Below, piece by piece: positions 17,070-25,403 of a stretch of DNA of 45,100 nt; position 1 is the stretch's first letter; each line of letters starts with the position of its first letter. The position numbers and the translations under genes were made by a program. Source of the stretch: a virus. A model generated the notes under the pieces. That model was not told the origin of the DNA, did not search any database, and saw only the letters and a list, made by a program, of their open reading frames with translations. The stretch lies in the IMG/VR virus record IMGVR_UViG_3300043399_000352, positions 1-45,100 of that record; one strand, 5' to 3'.

Positions 17070-17382
17070 CTTTGGCCTTAAATTCCTTCAGGACTTTCAT
17101 GTACCCGTCGGGTGACGCTTCCAGGAGCTCGCTGGTGAGAAACAGGCCCATGTGCCGCTTGCCTTCACTGAAGGCCATTACTGACCCGGAGTGATTGAAG
17201 GAGCTGCGGAACACGCCTGCCTCGTCCAGCATGCGACCGATGATGCGTCGCCCTTGCGGGTGGCCCAGCCACCAACGCAGATCCTCCAGCTCTTTGCGCC
17301 GGCGCTCGCGCGCCACCAGCTCTTCGCTTTCGGCTTCGCGTGCCAGACGGTTCAGGTCTGTGGGGTCTTTGTCGGTAACCAC
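17062..17382 (-). CDS. Bbp19-like protein (106 aa)
   Basis: GTG start at 17380-17382. A helical, Arg/Glu-rich N-terminus leads into LRWWLGHPQGRRIIGRMLDEAGVF, then NHSGSVMAFSEGKR. This is the typical core of the small Bbp19 family encoded between portal and scaffold in BPP-1-like phages. The function is unproven; an assembly role is plausible. A variant late promoter (17389-17420) ends only 7 nt before the GTG, so the mRNA may be nearly leaderless or a different start may be used. Confidence 0.8.
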   Translation of the reverse strand: MVTDKDPTDLNRLAREAESEELVARERRRKELEDLRWWLGHPQGRRIIGRMLDEAGVFRSSFNHSGSVMAFSEGKRHMGLFLTSELLEASPDGYMKVLKEFKAKDE

Positions 17383-17388
17383 GCGCGC

Positions 17389-17420
17389 ATCCTAGTGCGC
17401 GTACACAACGTCACGGATAC
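17389..17420 (-). promoter_or_regulatory. Late promoter motif (variant) before the Bbp19/scaffold/capsid unit
   Basis: Minus strand: GTATCCGT (17420-17413, one mismatch to GTGTCCGT), 18 nt, then TAGGAT (17394-17389). The exact spacing argues that the match is real despite the mismatch. Confidence 0.6.
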
Positions 17421-17422
17421 GC

Positions 17423-19111
17423 TCAGACCATCGGCGCCGGGCTGACGTTGCTGTATCCCTGCAGCGACGTGAGCACGTCCTGCAGATTGTTGGTGTCGAT
17501 CTCGCTCGCGGTCTTCGCGCTTTCGACGACTTGCGGTGCGGTGGCTGCAGACTGCGCCGCCTGCATCGCGGCCTGGCGCTGCTGGCGCACCGCTGCGACC
17601 TGGTCGTCGGGCACGATCACCTTCGGGTTTACGCCGTAGGCCTCGCCGTAGTCGTCGACCACCTGGTCGAAGTCGATTTTGTCGAGCACCTCGGGCTTGA
17701 CCGCGGCCAGCTGGCCGACGGTGCCCAGCAGGCGGTCCATGCCCTGGGTCGCGACCGCACGCTGCGCCTGAGCCAGCACCGAGATGAACTCGACATCGAG
17801 GTCCATGCCCTCGAGCTCGGGCGGAGGCGGCGGCAGGATGCCGGCCTCGCTCGCGTAGTCGAACGTGATGTCGATCAGCGGCTGCAGCAGCTCGTTGTGC
17901 AGGCGCTCGAGCACCGGGCCCAGCATCAGCAGCTTTTCCTCGTGGCGCTCGGCGACCTCGGTGGCCGTGATGCCAGAGCGGTTGTCGTTGGCCAGCATCA
18001 GGAACAGGTCGGCGTAGTACGCGCTGCGGATGCGCTCGCGCACGTCTTGGATGTCGAGCAGCAGGTGCTGCAGGTCCAGCTGCACCTCGTAGGCCGAGCG
18101 CACGCCCTGGCCCTGCCCCATGCTGTCGACGTAGAACACGCCGCCCGGCAGGCGGGCCTTGTGCGCTTCCTTGTACTTGGTCGGCACCTGCAGCGGTGGG
18201 TTGACCTGGTAGTCGATCGCCTGGCCCTTGCGCAGCTGCTGGTGCTGCAGCTGCTTGACGTCGCCCAGGCACTCCATGCCGGGGCTCGTGCCATACACGT
18301 CGTTGCCGGTGACGACCCAGCGCGGGGCCAGCACGGGGAAGCGGTTGAAGCCCGACTCGCTCAGGAACTTGTCGAAGGCCTCGCGCCCGGGCTCCACGTA
18401 GTAGCTGGCAAAGCGCTTGTTCTTGCCGTCGAGCTTCTTGAGGTCGCGCTCGCGGCGCGGCTCGACCAGGTGCACCACGTCGACCCAGGCGTCATAGCTG
18501 CCCTTGTCGTACAGGTTGCGCACGGTGTCGGAGACGTTCTCCTTGCCGAACTTGGCCACCAGCTGCTCGACCGTCATCTGGAACTCGCGGCACAGCGTGT
18601 TGACGTTGCCCTTCTCGTCGGTGGCCAGCGCGTACTCACCCACGGTCAGCGGGTGGTGGTGAATCACGTTGTCGAAGTCAGGCAGCACGCACGAGGCGCC
18701 GGTGCCGAACAGGCCGAGCTCCTCGTACATCGTGTGCAGGCTGCGGTAGGTGTTGCTCGCAGCGAAGACACCGCGCAGCAGCTCGGCGCTTTGGTGCAGC
18801 CAGGCCTTGACGGCGCCGGCCTCCATCAGGTCCTTGTCCTTGATGCCGAGTCGAAACCACGGCCGGGCCGGGCTGGTGATGCCCGACATCAGGCCGGCGG
18901 CCAGTGTCCTGGCGCCGAAGACGGCCGTGTTGTCGAGGATGTGGTTGGTGCGCTTGTCGCCCCGATTGCGATCAGTCACGACGAAGCGACCAGCACGCGG
19001 CTGCTGGTACTCGCTGATCTCGCGCCAGTGCGTGAGCCAGCTCGAGCGCTCAGTCCACAGCGCCTGCTTGCGCGCCAGGATGCGCTGCCGTCGATTGATC
19101 GGCTGGTCCAT
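17423..19111 (-). CDS. Portal (head-tail connecting) protein (562 aa)
   Basis: Podovirus-type portal of the T7/BPP-1 'head-tail connector' family. It has an N-terminal WREISEYQQPRAGRF segment and the conserved LDNTAVFGARTLAAGLMSGITSPARPWF. The middle has GTGASCV, PRWVVTGNDVYGTSPGM and QQLRKGQAIDYQVNPP. A C-terminal helical barrel ends in a Gln/Ala-rich tail. A PPPPPELEG turn lies near residue 430. Twelve copies should form the DNA gate at one capsid vertex. The ATG directly abuts the stop of the 63-aa gene. Confidence 0.93.
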   Translation of the reverse strand: MDQPINRRQRILARKQALWTERSSWLTHWREISEYQQPRAGRFVVTDRNRGDKRTNHILDNTAVFGARTLAAGLMSGITSPARPWFRLGIKDKDLMEAGAVKAWLHQSAELLRGVFAASNTYRSLHTMYEELGLFGTGASCVLPDFDNVIHHHPLTVGEYALATDEKGNVNTLCREFQMTVEQLVAKFGKENVSDTVRNLYDKGSYDAWVDVVHLVEPRRERDLKKLDGKNKRFASYYVEPGREAFDKFLSESGFNRFPVLAPRWVVTGNDVYGTSPGMECLGDVKQLQHQQLRKGQAIDYQVNPPLQVPTKYKEAHKARLPGGVFYVDSMGQGQGVRSAYEVQLDLQHLLLDIQDVRERIRSAYYADLFLMLANDNRSGITATEVAERHEEKLLMLGPVLERLHNELLQPLIDITFDYASEAGILPPPPPELEGMDLDVEFISVLAQAQRAVATQGMDRLLGTVGQLAAVKPEVLDKIDFDQVVDDYGEAYGVNPKVIVPDDQVAAVRQQRQAAMQAAQSAATAPQVVESAKTASEIDTNNLQDVLTSLQGYSNVSPAPMV

Positions 19112-19303
19112 TTACTGGCCGAGGAGCGTGGCGCGGCCGGTGGGTGCGGCGCCGGCGCCCGAGGGGCCGGTCAGCAGCGAAGACATGCCCATGCCGCCGG
19201 CGCGATTGCGCCTGGCCTTGTTCATCAGATTCGCGGTGTCGGGCTGCTTAACCTCCTGCGGGGGCGGAGGCGGCGGAGGAATATCCGGGGAAGACATGCA
19301 CAT
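19112..19303 (-). CDS. Small proline-rich protein between terminase and portal (63 aa)
   Basis: MCMSSPDIPPPPPPPQEVKQ, followed by a short basic/Gly-rich tail (NLMNKARRNRAGGMGMSSLL). Short 'MC-SxP-PPPP' proteins occupy this slot in many podovirus genomes; their role is unknown. The start at 19303 is supported by AGGAGT 7 nt upstream. Its stop is immediately followed by the portal ATG. A late promoter lies at 19330-19361, making it the first gene of the portal unit. Confidence 0.78.
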   Translation of the reverse strand: MCMSSPDIPPPPPPPQEVKQPDTANLMNKARRNRAGGMGMSSLLTGPSGAGAAPTGRATLLGQ

Positions 19304-19329
19304 GGGGCGGACTCCTGTGAGTTGCAGGC

Positions 19330-19361
19330 ATTGTGCTGCGCGCAGTTTGCAACACGGACAC
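19330..19361 (-). promoter_or_regulatory. Late promoter motif before the portal unit
   Basis: Minus strand: GTGTCCGT (19361-19354), 18 nt, CACAAT (19335-19330). The predicted start near 19323 gives a ~20-nt leader with AGGAG before the ATG at 19303. Confidence 0.75.
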
Positions 19362-19368
19362 CCCAGCC

Positions 19369-20973
19369 TCAGACGCGGGCGTAGGGGTCGTAGTCGAGCA
19401 CGTTCTGCGGCGTGGCCTCGCGGTCCAGGTAGCGCAGCTGCGGCACCTTCGGCGTGACCATGTTGGCCAGCACCAGGGCGCTCGCCCGGTCTGGCGATCG
19501 GCCCACGCGCTTGACGATCTCCTCGCGGCTCTCGACCTTGATCGTCATGCCCGAGAGCTCCCAGCGCGGTGCGCACAGCTCCTTGACCAGCTCGGGGTCC
19601 GGCGGCAGGCAGATGCCGTTCTCGGCCTCGGGGTCGAGCGCCTCGCGCATCTCCCACCAGATCTGGGTGCGCAGGTTGAAGAACCCGAGCCGGCCCGACT
19701 TGTCACGCGCCGTCGCCTTCTCGCTCACGTTCACGCCGTAGACCGGCTGGCCCGTTTCAGCCAGCACGTCGAAGGGGCTCGCGCCGACGCCGATTACGTC
19801 CAGGTGAATCGGTGCGTGGTCGCGGTGCTCGGCGATCACCAGGCCTGCGACCTTGCGCCCGCTCGGCGTCTCGGTGCCCGGGTGGATCTGCAGGCGATCG
19901 AACCACAGCTCGGTGCTCTCGGTCTTGTAGCGCTTGGCAATGACCGTGCTGTCGGCGCCGCCTCTAGCCACGTCGACGCCCAGGCTCATGAGCTCGCCCT
20001 TGCGTGCTCGCTCGCGCCAGCGCTCCTGGGCGATCTCGACCCAGCGGGTCGGGATGACCTGCCAGGGGTCGTCCTCCATGCCGGCGTGGAAGTCGCCGAG
20101 CAGCATCTGGCTGCGCAGGGGCTCGGGCAGGGCCTGCAGCTGCGCCATGTAGCCGGTCGACACGAGAAACGGGTTGTCGGTGATGCGGCTCGGCACGAAG
20201 GTGCGCGACTCGGGCCGGATGATCTCCTCGGGCCGGTAGCGCTCGGCGTCGAACTCGTACACCCGGCGGCCACCCACGAGCACGAAGGCGCGCCCGTCGT
20301 CGCTGTCGATCCACACGTTCTTGCCGGTCTCGGGGTCGACGTACACGTAGCGCAGTGCGCCCGGGTCGGTCGGGAACAGGTGGTGCTTTTTGTCGAGCCA
20401 GGGGCCGAAGAAGTCGACGACCCAGCGGCCCTCGGCGCTGGTCGGTGGGTTGAAGGTCAGCAGCGTGCGGGTGCGCTGGCCGGGCCTGGTGGTTCGCACC
20501 CAGCCCTTGACGAAGCGCACCTGCTGCTCGAGGAAGTTGGCCGCCTCATCGATGACCAGCAGGTCCTTGGGCCGGCCCTGGTACTTGGTCTCGTCGCCCA
20601 GGTTGGGCATGGAGTTGAATTCGATCTGGCGCTCGCCGTCGTTGTAGACGGGCGGATTGCCGGTCACGAGCTGCGGGTCGACGATCTCACGCAGGCGGTC
20701 GATGATGCCCTTGAGCTGCGGGCCCTCGCGCCGAAACATCTGCGCCCGGTAGTGCTGCGTCAGCGCCAGGCCGATCGCCAGGTCCGTCTTGCCACCGCCG
20801 GCCGCGCCACCGAACCCGATCACGTCGGCCTGCGATTGGTAGGCCAAGGTCTGCGGGCCAGGCAGCGGGCGCCAGGGTCGCTCGGCCAGGTCGCCGGCAA
20901 TCAATGCGGCGAGCTCTTCGCGCTCGGCGGGCGTGAGGTAGCGCTCGAGGTCGCGCGCCTGCTGTGGGGTCAA
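19369..20973 (-). CDS. terL: Terminase large subunit (534 aa)
   Basis: ATP-driven DNA-packaging motor and nuclease. The Walker A motif GGAAGGGKT spans about residues 55-63 (K62). Walker B is LLVIDEAA (D142, E143). A coupling motif LLTFNPP lies at ~171-177. The nuclease domain starts at GVDVARGGADS (D334, D341). The start is a TTG at 20971-20973 overlapping the small-subunit stop as TTGA; no ATG in frame precedes Walker A. A late promoter lies just beyond its stop. Confidence 0.95.
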   Translation of the reverse strand: MTPQQARDLERYLTPAEREELAALIAGDLAERPWRPLPGPQTLAYQSQADVIGFGGAAGGGKTDLAIGLALTQHYRAQMFRREGPQLKGIIDRLREIVDPQLVTGNPPVYNDGERQIEFNSMPNLGDETKYQGRPKDLLVIDEAANFLEQQVRFVKGWVRTTRPGQRTRTLLTFNPPTSAEGRWVVDFFGPWLDKKHHLFPTDPGALRYVYVDPETGKNVWIDSDDGRAFVLVGGRRVYEFDAERYRPEEIIRPESRTFVPSRITDNPFLVSTGYMAQLQALPEPLRSQMLLGDFHAGMEDDPWQVIPTRWVEIAQERWRERARKGELMSLGVDVARGGADSTVIAKRYKTESTELWFDRLQIHPGTETPSGRKVAGLVIAEHRDHAPIHLDVIGVGASPFDVLAETGQPVYGVNVSEKATARDKSGRLGFFNLRTQIWWEMREALDPEAENGICLPPDPELVKELCAPRWELSGMTIKVESREEIVKRVGRSPDRASALVLANMVTPKVPQLRYLDREATPQNVLDYDPYARV

Positions 20974-21515
20974 GCCAGATCCCCGAACTCGTCCTGCTGC
21001 TCTTTGCGCGCTGCAGCGAGCGCCATCAGCTGCGCCACGCGGGCGGCCTTGGCCGTCTCATCGACCTGCTGCACCGGGCCGCCATCGGCGCCGGTGAGCT
21101 CGGTGCGGTCGGCATAGACCTTCTTGCGCCGGCCCTTCAGGTACAGGGCCAGCAGCGAGTCGCTGTGCTTCTTGACGGTCAGCGGCACGGGCTGGCCGTT
21201 GGCGTCCAGCACCTGGCGGTACTGCTCTTTGCCATCGTTGTCGATGTAGCGCTCGTACACGTACTGCAGGCGGCCCTGGTGGAGCACGGGCTCGTCGAAG
21301 CCCACCACAGCCCGCCTGAAGGCTTCCTGCTCGGCGCGGTCGATGCCTTCCTCCAGCGCCTCGTCCCAAGCCTGGGCAAAGCCCTCGTCGTCCTGTCGAC
21401 CACGCCAGGCGGTCGAGCGGTTGATCCCCGCGACCTCACAGGCGTGACGTATCACCGGCACGTTGCGCAGCGCCTCCAGGAACAAAGGTTTCCAGTCGAT
21501 GGGTTTGATGGCCAT
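20970..21515 (-). CDS. terS: Terminase small subunit (181 aa)
   Basis: An N-terminal HTH-like region (LFLEALRNVPVIRHACEVAGINRSTAWRGRQ) would bind the packaging site. A helical oligomerisation part (RAEQEAFRRAVVG) and the SDSLLALYLKGRRKKVYADR segment, frequent in this family, follow. It immediately precedes terL with a 4-nt overlap. The -10 of the upstream late promoter ends 7 nt before the ATG and no ribosome site is visible, so translation may be leaderless. Confidence 0.88.
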   Translation of the reverse strand: MAIKPIDWKPLFLEALRNVPVIRHACEVAGINRSTAWRGRQDDEGFAQAWDEALEEGIDRAEQEAFRRAVVGFDEPVLHQGRLQYVYERYIDNDGKEQYRQVLDANGQPVPLTVKKHSDSLLALYLKGRRKKVYADRTELTGADGGPVQQVDETAKAARVAQLMALAAARKEQQDEFGDLA

Positions 21516-21521
21516 GCCCGC

Positions 21522-21553
21522 AATTTAGCTTGCTGCTGCAATCACACGGACAC
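21522..21553 (-). promoter_or_regulatory. Late promoter motif before the terminase genes
   Basis: Minus strand: GTGTCCGT (21553-21546), 18 nt, TAAATT (21527-21522). An extra GTCCGTG half overlaps just upstream. The motif lies in the last codons (VRVSV) of the HTH gene. Confidence 0.7.
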
Positions 21554-21772
21554 ACGGACCAGTCGTCCCAAGGCCTGACCGCGGCGCCGGCCGGTGGCGA
21601 TGTGCGCGACGCAGGACTTGCTGACGTCCATCTTCTCGGCGACCTGCGCGTAACTGAAGCCGGCTTCAAGCAGAGCCAGCACCTGATCAACCTCGCGATC
21701 CAGCAACTTGGCTCGCGGATGCGACTCGCCAATGCGGCGCCCGTTTTCGTTCAATGCGACCAGCTTCTGCAT
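21542..21772 (-). CDS. Small HTH DNA-binding protein (76 aa)
   Basis: The C-terminal half (LDREVDQVLALLEAGFSYAQVAEKMDVSKSCVAHIATGRR) is a clear helix-turn-helix of the resolvase/invertase-like or homeodomain-like type. It is too short to be a recombinase. It sits between the octamer-repeat region and terS, so it might bind those repeats or act as a packaging or late regulator. Its final codons contain a late-promoter element. Start ATG at 21772 with GGAAAGG upstream. Confidence 0.75.
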   Translation of the reverse strand: MQKLVALNENGRRIGESHPRAKLLDREVDQVLALLEAGFSYAQVAEKMDVSKSCVAHIATGRRRGQALGRLVRVSV

Positions 21773-21851
21773 GTCCAGGCCTTTCCCTTAACAAAGTTGC
21801 AATCTGATGCACGTTCAGAGTTCCAGTCCCTGTTTGCAATTTTTTGCACAT

Positions 21852-21987
21852 ACCCTTCCTTCACACCCCCGATCCCTACCCTTCACCCTTCACACCCTAT
21901 AGGTGTGTGAAGGGTTGAAGGGTGGTTTTGGGATCTTCGCAAACCCTTCATTTCCTTCGTGAAGGGTCCCGTGAAGGGTTGAAGGGT
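21852..21987. repeat. Octamer repeat cluster TGAAGGGT/ACCCTTCA with a large inverted repeat
   Basis: Eight exact copies of TGAAGGGT or its complement lie at 21878, 21885, 21908, 21916, 21943, 21960, 21972 and 21980 (first bases). One 7-of-8 copy lies at 21852. Some are directly abutting. 21879-21896 and 21902-21922 form an almost perfect inverted repeat around CTATA. The stretch 21773-22051 has no gene. It lies between the RepA-like primase/helicase and the HTH/terS genes, so an iteron origin or a packaging site are the leading ideas; both are inference. Confidence 0.85.
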
Positions 21988-22051
21988 GCCTCCATTCCTG
22001 CCATGCAAACGTGCAAATAAACGCCTATTCGCAATTTGTTGCGCGCTCATG

Positions 22052-24040
22052 TCACATCACCGCGATCGTGTTTGTTTCGGGGTCTAGCCAGTAGGGGGCG
22101 TCGTCGCCATCGCAAAGCCTGTGCAATGCGCGTCGCGCGTTGCTCTTGTAGTTGCCCTTGGGGTCCTTTTCAACGCCATCACGCTCGCGCATGCGACGCG
22201 CTGCCTCCTCGAGCACCGGCTTGATTTCAATCCCCTCGGTCTGCGCCTGGGCCATCTCCTGCAGCACCTCGTTGACCACCTTTTCGTTTTTGCCCAGCTT
22301 GCGATCGGCCACGCCGCCGACCGGTATCTCGGCCTCGACCACCACGCAGCTGGTGACCGGGTCCAGGTCCTCGTCGACGCCCAGCTGCACCACCTCGAGC
22401 GCAAAGCCCCACTGCAGGCCGTCCTCGCCGTCCTTGTTCTTGGACAGGCGGATTGACCTGAGCTCGCCCTCGCGCAGGATCTCGAGCTCAGCGTCGGCCG
22501 CGGCGCGCAGGCCAGACCAGCCCCTGGCGCCCTTGCTGGCGTCCTTGCCGCTGTGGTGGATGAGCACCACCAGGGCGCCCGTGAGCTCGTGCAGGCGCTT
22601 GCAATGGCCCAAGGCCTTGCCCACGTCCTCGCCGGCGTTCTCGTTGGCCCCTGGCGTGGTCTGGGCGAACGTGTCGACCACGATCACCTCGGCGCCACCG
22701 CTGGCGATGACGCCCGCGGCCAGGTCCTTGGCGTCCTTGAGCTCCATCAGGTTGGGCGCCGCGTTGAGCACGCTCATGGGAACCGTCGACAAGTCGACAC
22801 CCTGGGCCTGGGCGTAGGCCGCCAGGCGCTTGCGAAAGCCCTCGGCGCCCTCGGCTGCGATGTAGGCCACCCTGCCCTGCTTGGTGCGCTTGCCGCGCCA
22901 CGGCTGGCCCCGTGCGATCGCCAGCGCCATGTCGAGCACTGCAAAGGACTTGCCCGAGCCGCTGGCGCCGTAGACCACCGCGAGCCCCGCCTGGGGCAGC
23001 ACGCCCTTGATGATCCAAGGCAGCGCGGTTGCGCTCGAGAACTCGTGCACCGGCTCGAATGTGAAGCGCAGGCCGGCGCTGTCGGCTCGCTCGAGCGCCT
23101 GCTCGACCAGGTCCTCGAACTCATCGGCCGATGCCGGCGCGTTCAGGCTGATGCGTGCGCCGTGATCGTTGGCCATCTTGACCAGCGTGCGGCCGGTGAC
23201 CTGGGCGCCCGAGCCCTTGCCGAAAGAGCGCCAGCGCTCCTCGTTGAACTCGCGGGTCGTGTACTTGGGGCTGGCCTGGCTCCACTCATCCCAGAGCTCG
23301 AAGCCCTCGCCCTGGGTCTCGCAGTGAATGGCCATGCCGACCTGCAGCCAGTCGTCGTAGTGCAGGTCGTGCGGGAGCGCGGCCAGGCACTGCTGTATCT
23401 GCGAGACGGTCAAGCCCGAGGGCTCGGTGTGGGTCGGCGCCTCGGCGTGCTCTGTCCTGGCAAAGCGCTGCGCATGCAGCGTGCGCACGTCGTCGTTGAG
23501 CTGAGCAACCTCGTCGGTGTTGCCCAACAGCTCGGTGAGCTCGAGCGTGTTGCCGGTGAAGGTCACAAAGCCGCGAGAGCTGAAGCACTCCATGCCGTAG
23601 GCGCCGCCGCGCAGGGCTTTGCCGTTGCCGAGATCCCCTTTGAAGAAGAGCCGCACGCCTCGCCCGCTGGGGCTGAACTCGGCATAGGTGTCGACCAGCA
23701 GCTGCTCGACGTCTGGGTGCACGCGGCCGTCGGTGATGCAGTCGTCGAAGTCGAGCGCGCAGATCCCGAACTGGGACAGCGTCGCAAAACCGACACCGTC
23801 GAAACCCCGACGCACAGCGGCAGCCTTGGCGGCGTCGAATGTGACCAGGTTTGCTACGTCTCGAGTTCCGCCTTGTTCACCGTGACGTTTGCCACCGTTG
23901 GCGTAATAGGGAACCTTGCGGGGCTTGCCCCCGCCTGGGTTGTCCTCGAAGCGCCAGATAACCCAGGCCTCGAGATCGCGGATCGCCGCGGGCGCTTCGA
24001 CGTTGCGAAGGTGGGGAGTGATGCGGGCCACGTTACTCAT
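22052..24040 (-). CDS. Primase/RepA-like helicase fusion (662 aa)
   Basis: The N-terminal ~200 residues resemble a primase-polymerase-like domain: [31 protein letters not shown] (acidic pair) and [13 protein letters not shown] PriCT-like helical linker follows. The C-terminal half is a RecA/RepA-type ATPase with Walker A GASGSGKS (about residues 358-365, K364), Walker B EVIVVDTF (~455) and [11 protein letters not shown] (motif 3-like). It should prime and unwind phage DNA. Its ATG overlaps the stop of the alternative-frame reading frame as ATGA. Homologues are common in phages and plasmids. Confidence 0.88.
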   Translation of the reverse strand: MSNVARITPHLRNVEAPAAIRDLEAWVIWRFEDNPGGGKPRKVPYYANGGKRHGEQGGTRDVANLVTFDAAKAAAVRRGFDGVGFATLSQFGICALDFDDCITDGRVHPDVEQLLVDTYAEFSPSGRGVRLFFKGDLGNGKALRGGAYGMECFSSRGFVTFTGNTLELTELLGNTDEVAQLNDDVRTLHAQRFARTEHAEAPTHTEPSGLTVSQIQQCLAALPHDLHYDDWLQVGMAIHCETQGEGFELWDEWSQASPKYTTREFNEERWRSFGKGSGAQVTGRTLVKMANDHGARISLNAPASADEFEDLVEQALERADSAGLRFTFEPVHEFSSATALPWIIKGVLPQAGLAVVYGASGSGKSFAVLDMALAIARGQPWRGKRTKQGRVAYIAAEGAEGFRKRLAAYAQAQGVDLSTVPMSVLNAAPNLMELKDAKDLAAGVIASGGAEVIVVDTFAQTTPGANENAGEDVGKALGHCKRLHELTGALVVLIHHSGKDASKGARGWSGLRAAADAELEILREGELRSIRLSKNKDGEDGLQWGFALEVVQLGVDEDLDPVTSCVVVEAEIPVGGVADRKLGKNEKVVNEVLQEMAQAQTEGIEIKPVLEEAARRMRERDGVEKDPKGNYKSNARRALHRLCDGDDAPYWLDPETNTIAVM

Positions 24041-24981
24041 GCCAACTCCTCAAGGTTGGCAGTCGAGCCATGCACCGATGAACTCGGCCGCGACTTGCGG
24101 GACGATGGCATTGCCGTAGGCGCGCAGACGTCCCACTCGGCCGGGAGACCCATGAGCCAGCGGGAATGCGCCGGGTTCAACTGGCCGCCACTTGCCGTCC
24201 CGGCAAGCCAGCCAGTCAGCATTACTCCAGTGGCCGTTAACCGAGCCGGGCCGCCCAACGTGGATAGAGCCGCCGTGCACAGGTCGTTCCCCCAACCCTT
24301 GCGGGCCGCTTCCGCTTCCGCACCGCTCAGTGTCCTTACCGACTTGTCTCCATCCTTCGCACCTGTTGTCGGCCAGCCCGCTAGGTTCGCTTGCCTCGGC
24401 AACTGGTCGAACCGCTCCGACCCGTCCGCCCTCGGCTTGATGTCGCCGCCCGTGTCCTTCCAGTCGCGCGTCGTCGGTGTGACCCACCCAGTACAGTCGC
24501 TGTCGGATGTGCGGCGCGCCGATGCCCGCAGCGCACAGATCGGCGGCCCCAGCGGCGTAGCCCGCAGCTTCCAGGTCAGCGCGTACAAGGTCGAGCCAAG
24601 CGAGGCCGTCCTTGCTTGCAACCTGCTCGCCAAAGACGACTGGAGGGCGGCACTCTTCGATGAGGTGGTAGAAGGCTGGCCAGAGGTGCCGCTCGTCAGC
24701 AAACCCAGCGCCTTTGCCTGCATCGGAGAAAGGCTGACAAGGGCAGCTACCTGTCCACACTCGTCGGGTGTCAGCCCAGCCAGCAAGGCGGAGAGCTCGG
24801 GACCAGACACCGATGCCCGCGAAAAAATGACACTGGGTGAACTCTCGCAGCTCAATCGGATGGACGTCTTCGATGCTGCGGGTGTCGACGACACCGTCTG
24901 CGATGTGACCCTCGGCGATAAGGTTGCGCAGCCACTGTGCTGCGTAAGGGTCAACCTCGTTGTAGTAAGCGGACATGACAT
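24037..24981 (-). CDS. Overprinted reading frame spanning the whole methyltransferase gene (314 aa, same strand, other frame)
   Basis: Its ATG (24979-24981) lies 5 nt upstream of the methyltransferase ATG. The frame stays open throughout and its TGA overlaps the primase/helicase start as ATGA, as coupled genes do. The product is Ser/Thr/Arg/Ala-rich. It contains [39 protein letters not shown] and [16 protein letters not shown]. From memory these match a family of phage proteins annotated as methyltransferase-associated or hypothetical; the LNPxxxxWLMGxP element also occurs near the end of unrelated phage methyltransferase-type proteins. The frame could open further up at 25062, inside the leader hairpin, but the ATG at 24981 is preferred. 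Whether it is translated is unproven. Confidence 0.5.
   Translation of the reverse strand: MSCPLTTTRLTLTQHSGCATLSPRVTSQTVSSTPAASKTSIRLSCESSPSVIFSRASVSGPELSALLAGLTPDECGQVAALVSLSPMQAKALGLLTSGTSGQPSTTSSKSAALQSSLASRLQARTASLGSTLYALTWKLRATPLGPPICALRASARRTSDSDCTGWVTPTTRDWKDTGGDIKPRADGSERFDQLPRQANLAGWPTTGAKDGDKSVRTLSGAEAEAARKGWGNDLCTAALSTLGGPARLTATGVMLTGWLAGTASGGQLNPAHSRWLMGLPAEWDVCAPTAMPSSRKSRPSSSVHGSTANLEELA
24050..24976 (-). CDS. C5-cytosine DNA methyltransferase (308 aa)
   Basis: It transfers a methyl group from SAM to cytosine, probably to shield phage DNA from host restriction. Motif I is [14 protein letters not shown]. Motif IV carries the catalytic cysteine in [26 protein letters not shown] matches motif VI (ENV-like). 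[10 protein letters not shown] is the motif VIII region. [19 protein letters not shown] is motifs IX-X. It is compact, with a short target-recognition region (~190-240). ATG at 24974-24976; stop 9 nt before the primase start. A second reading frame covers it completely. Target sequence unknown. Confidence 0.93.
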   Translation of the reverse strand: MSAYYNEVDPYAAQWLRNLIAEGHIADGVVDTRSIEDVHPIELREFTQCHFFAGIGVWSRALRLAGWADTRRVWTGSCPCQPFSDAGKGAGFADERHLWPAFYHLIEECRPPVVFGEQVASKDGLAWLDLVRADLEAAGYAAGAADLCAAGIGAPHIRQRLYWVGHTDDARLEGHGRRHQAEGGRVGAVRPVAEASEPSGLADNRCEGWRQVGKDTERCGSGSGPQGLGERPVHGGSIHVGRPGSVNGHWSNADWLACRDGKWRPVEPGAFPLAHGSPGRVGRLRAYGNAIVPQVAAEFIGAWLDCQP

Positions 24982-25002
24982 GGCGACTTTCAAAAAAGCG
25001 CC

Positions 25003-25088
25003 ACGGGTGAGGGTTGTGAAGTCGCCAAACCGTACCCGCTGTCCACGGGCCACAACCCTCACCCGTAGCGGGACAGTTTTGGTTTGGC
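25003..25088 (-). promoter_or_regulatory. Attenuator-like leader of the methyltransferase
   Basis: In the leftward RNA, a perfect 16-bp hairpin (25066-25051 with 25018-25003) is followed by GGCGC and six U (24997-24992), an intrinsic-terminator layout. A competing 5' hairpin pairs 25088-25081 with 25031-25024 (8 bp) and 25076-25071 with 25044-25039 (6 bp). It encloses the first strand of the terminator stem, so the two folds exclude each other. A -10-like TACAGT at 25101-25096 would start RNA close to 25088. Confidence 0.65.
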
Positions 25089-25093
25089 AGGGG

Positions 25094-25112
25094 TTACTGT
25101 AGCAGACAGTAA
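25094..25112. promoter_or_regulatory. Operator O1 (TTACTGT-N5-ACAGTAA), leftward
   Basis: A perfect 7-bp inverted repeat containing TGTAGC-AGAC-AGTAAA (25098-25113). On the minus strand the GCTACAGT part supplies a TACAGT -10 hexamer. No good -35 is visible. It lies between the 58-aa gene and the methyltransferase leader. Confidence 0.7.
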
Positions 25113-25120
25113 AGCCGTGG

Positions 25121-25297
25121 CTAGACGCGCATGCCGTGCTTGCGCAGCCACACGCTCGAGAAGACGACCTCCCCGCGAGCCCGGGAGTAGGTCGTGTACC
25201 GGCACAGCCACTCGGTGCGCTCGCGGTAGATCAGCACGACGACGTTGCCGCTGGGCAGCATCACGCGCATGCCTGGCTCGAGGAACTCAATCATCAT
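25121..25297 (-). CDS. Small protein (58 aa), unknown
   Basis: Reads [34 protein letters not shown] and onward. The short beta-rich sequence resembles small phage proteins with an SH3-like '[14 protein letters not shown]' strand pair. Start chosen at 25297 (double ATG), because it overlaps the end of the 38-aa gene by 11 nt, in keeping with the overlaps elsewhere; an in-frame ATG at 25321 is further inside that gene. Function unknown. Confidence 0.6.
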   Translation of the reverse strand: MMIEFLEPGMRVMLPSGNVVVLIYRERTEWLCRYTTYSRARGEVVFSSVWLRKHGMRV

Positions 25298-25403
25298 TGT
25301 CGGTCCATAGCCTGCTGTCATCGGACAGCGACAAGATGCCGCACAGCACGTAGCCGGCGATAAAGCCTATCCAGCCGGCGAGCACCAGCCAGACCCAGCT
25401 CAC
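25287..25403 (-). CDS. Tiny membrane protein (38 aa)
   Basis: GTG start at 25401-25403, overlapping the stop of the upstream regulator as GTGA. One hydrophobic helix fills residues 3-25 (WVWLVLAGWIGFIAGYVLCGIL), followed by an Asp/Ser-rich tail. This would be a single-span inner-membrane peptide. The coupling and clean membrane helix argue for a real gene. Function unknown; superinfection exclusion or immunity roles are possible but not shown. Confidence 0.55.
   Translation of the reverse strand: MSWVWLVLAGWIGFIAGYVLCGILSLSDDSRLWTDNDD

Noticed and set aside
17531-19384. 617-aa plus-strand reading frame (and similar ones at 19333-21117, 22553-25102, 9272-10957)
   Set aside because: All are antisense to well-supported genes (portal, terL, primase/methyltransferase, tail tubular B) and have the residue bias of shadow frames.
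24982-25062. Longer 341-aa version of the overprinted frame starting at 25062
   Set aside because: The extra 27 residues are encoded by the perfect inverted repeat of the leader; the ATG at 24981 is a simpler start.
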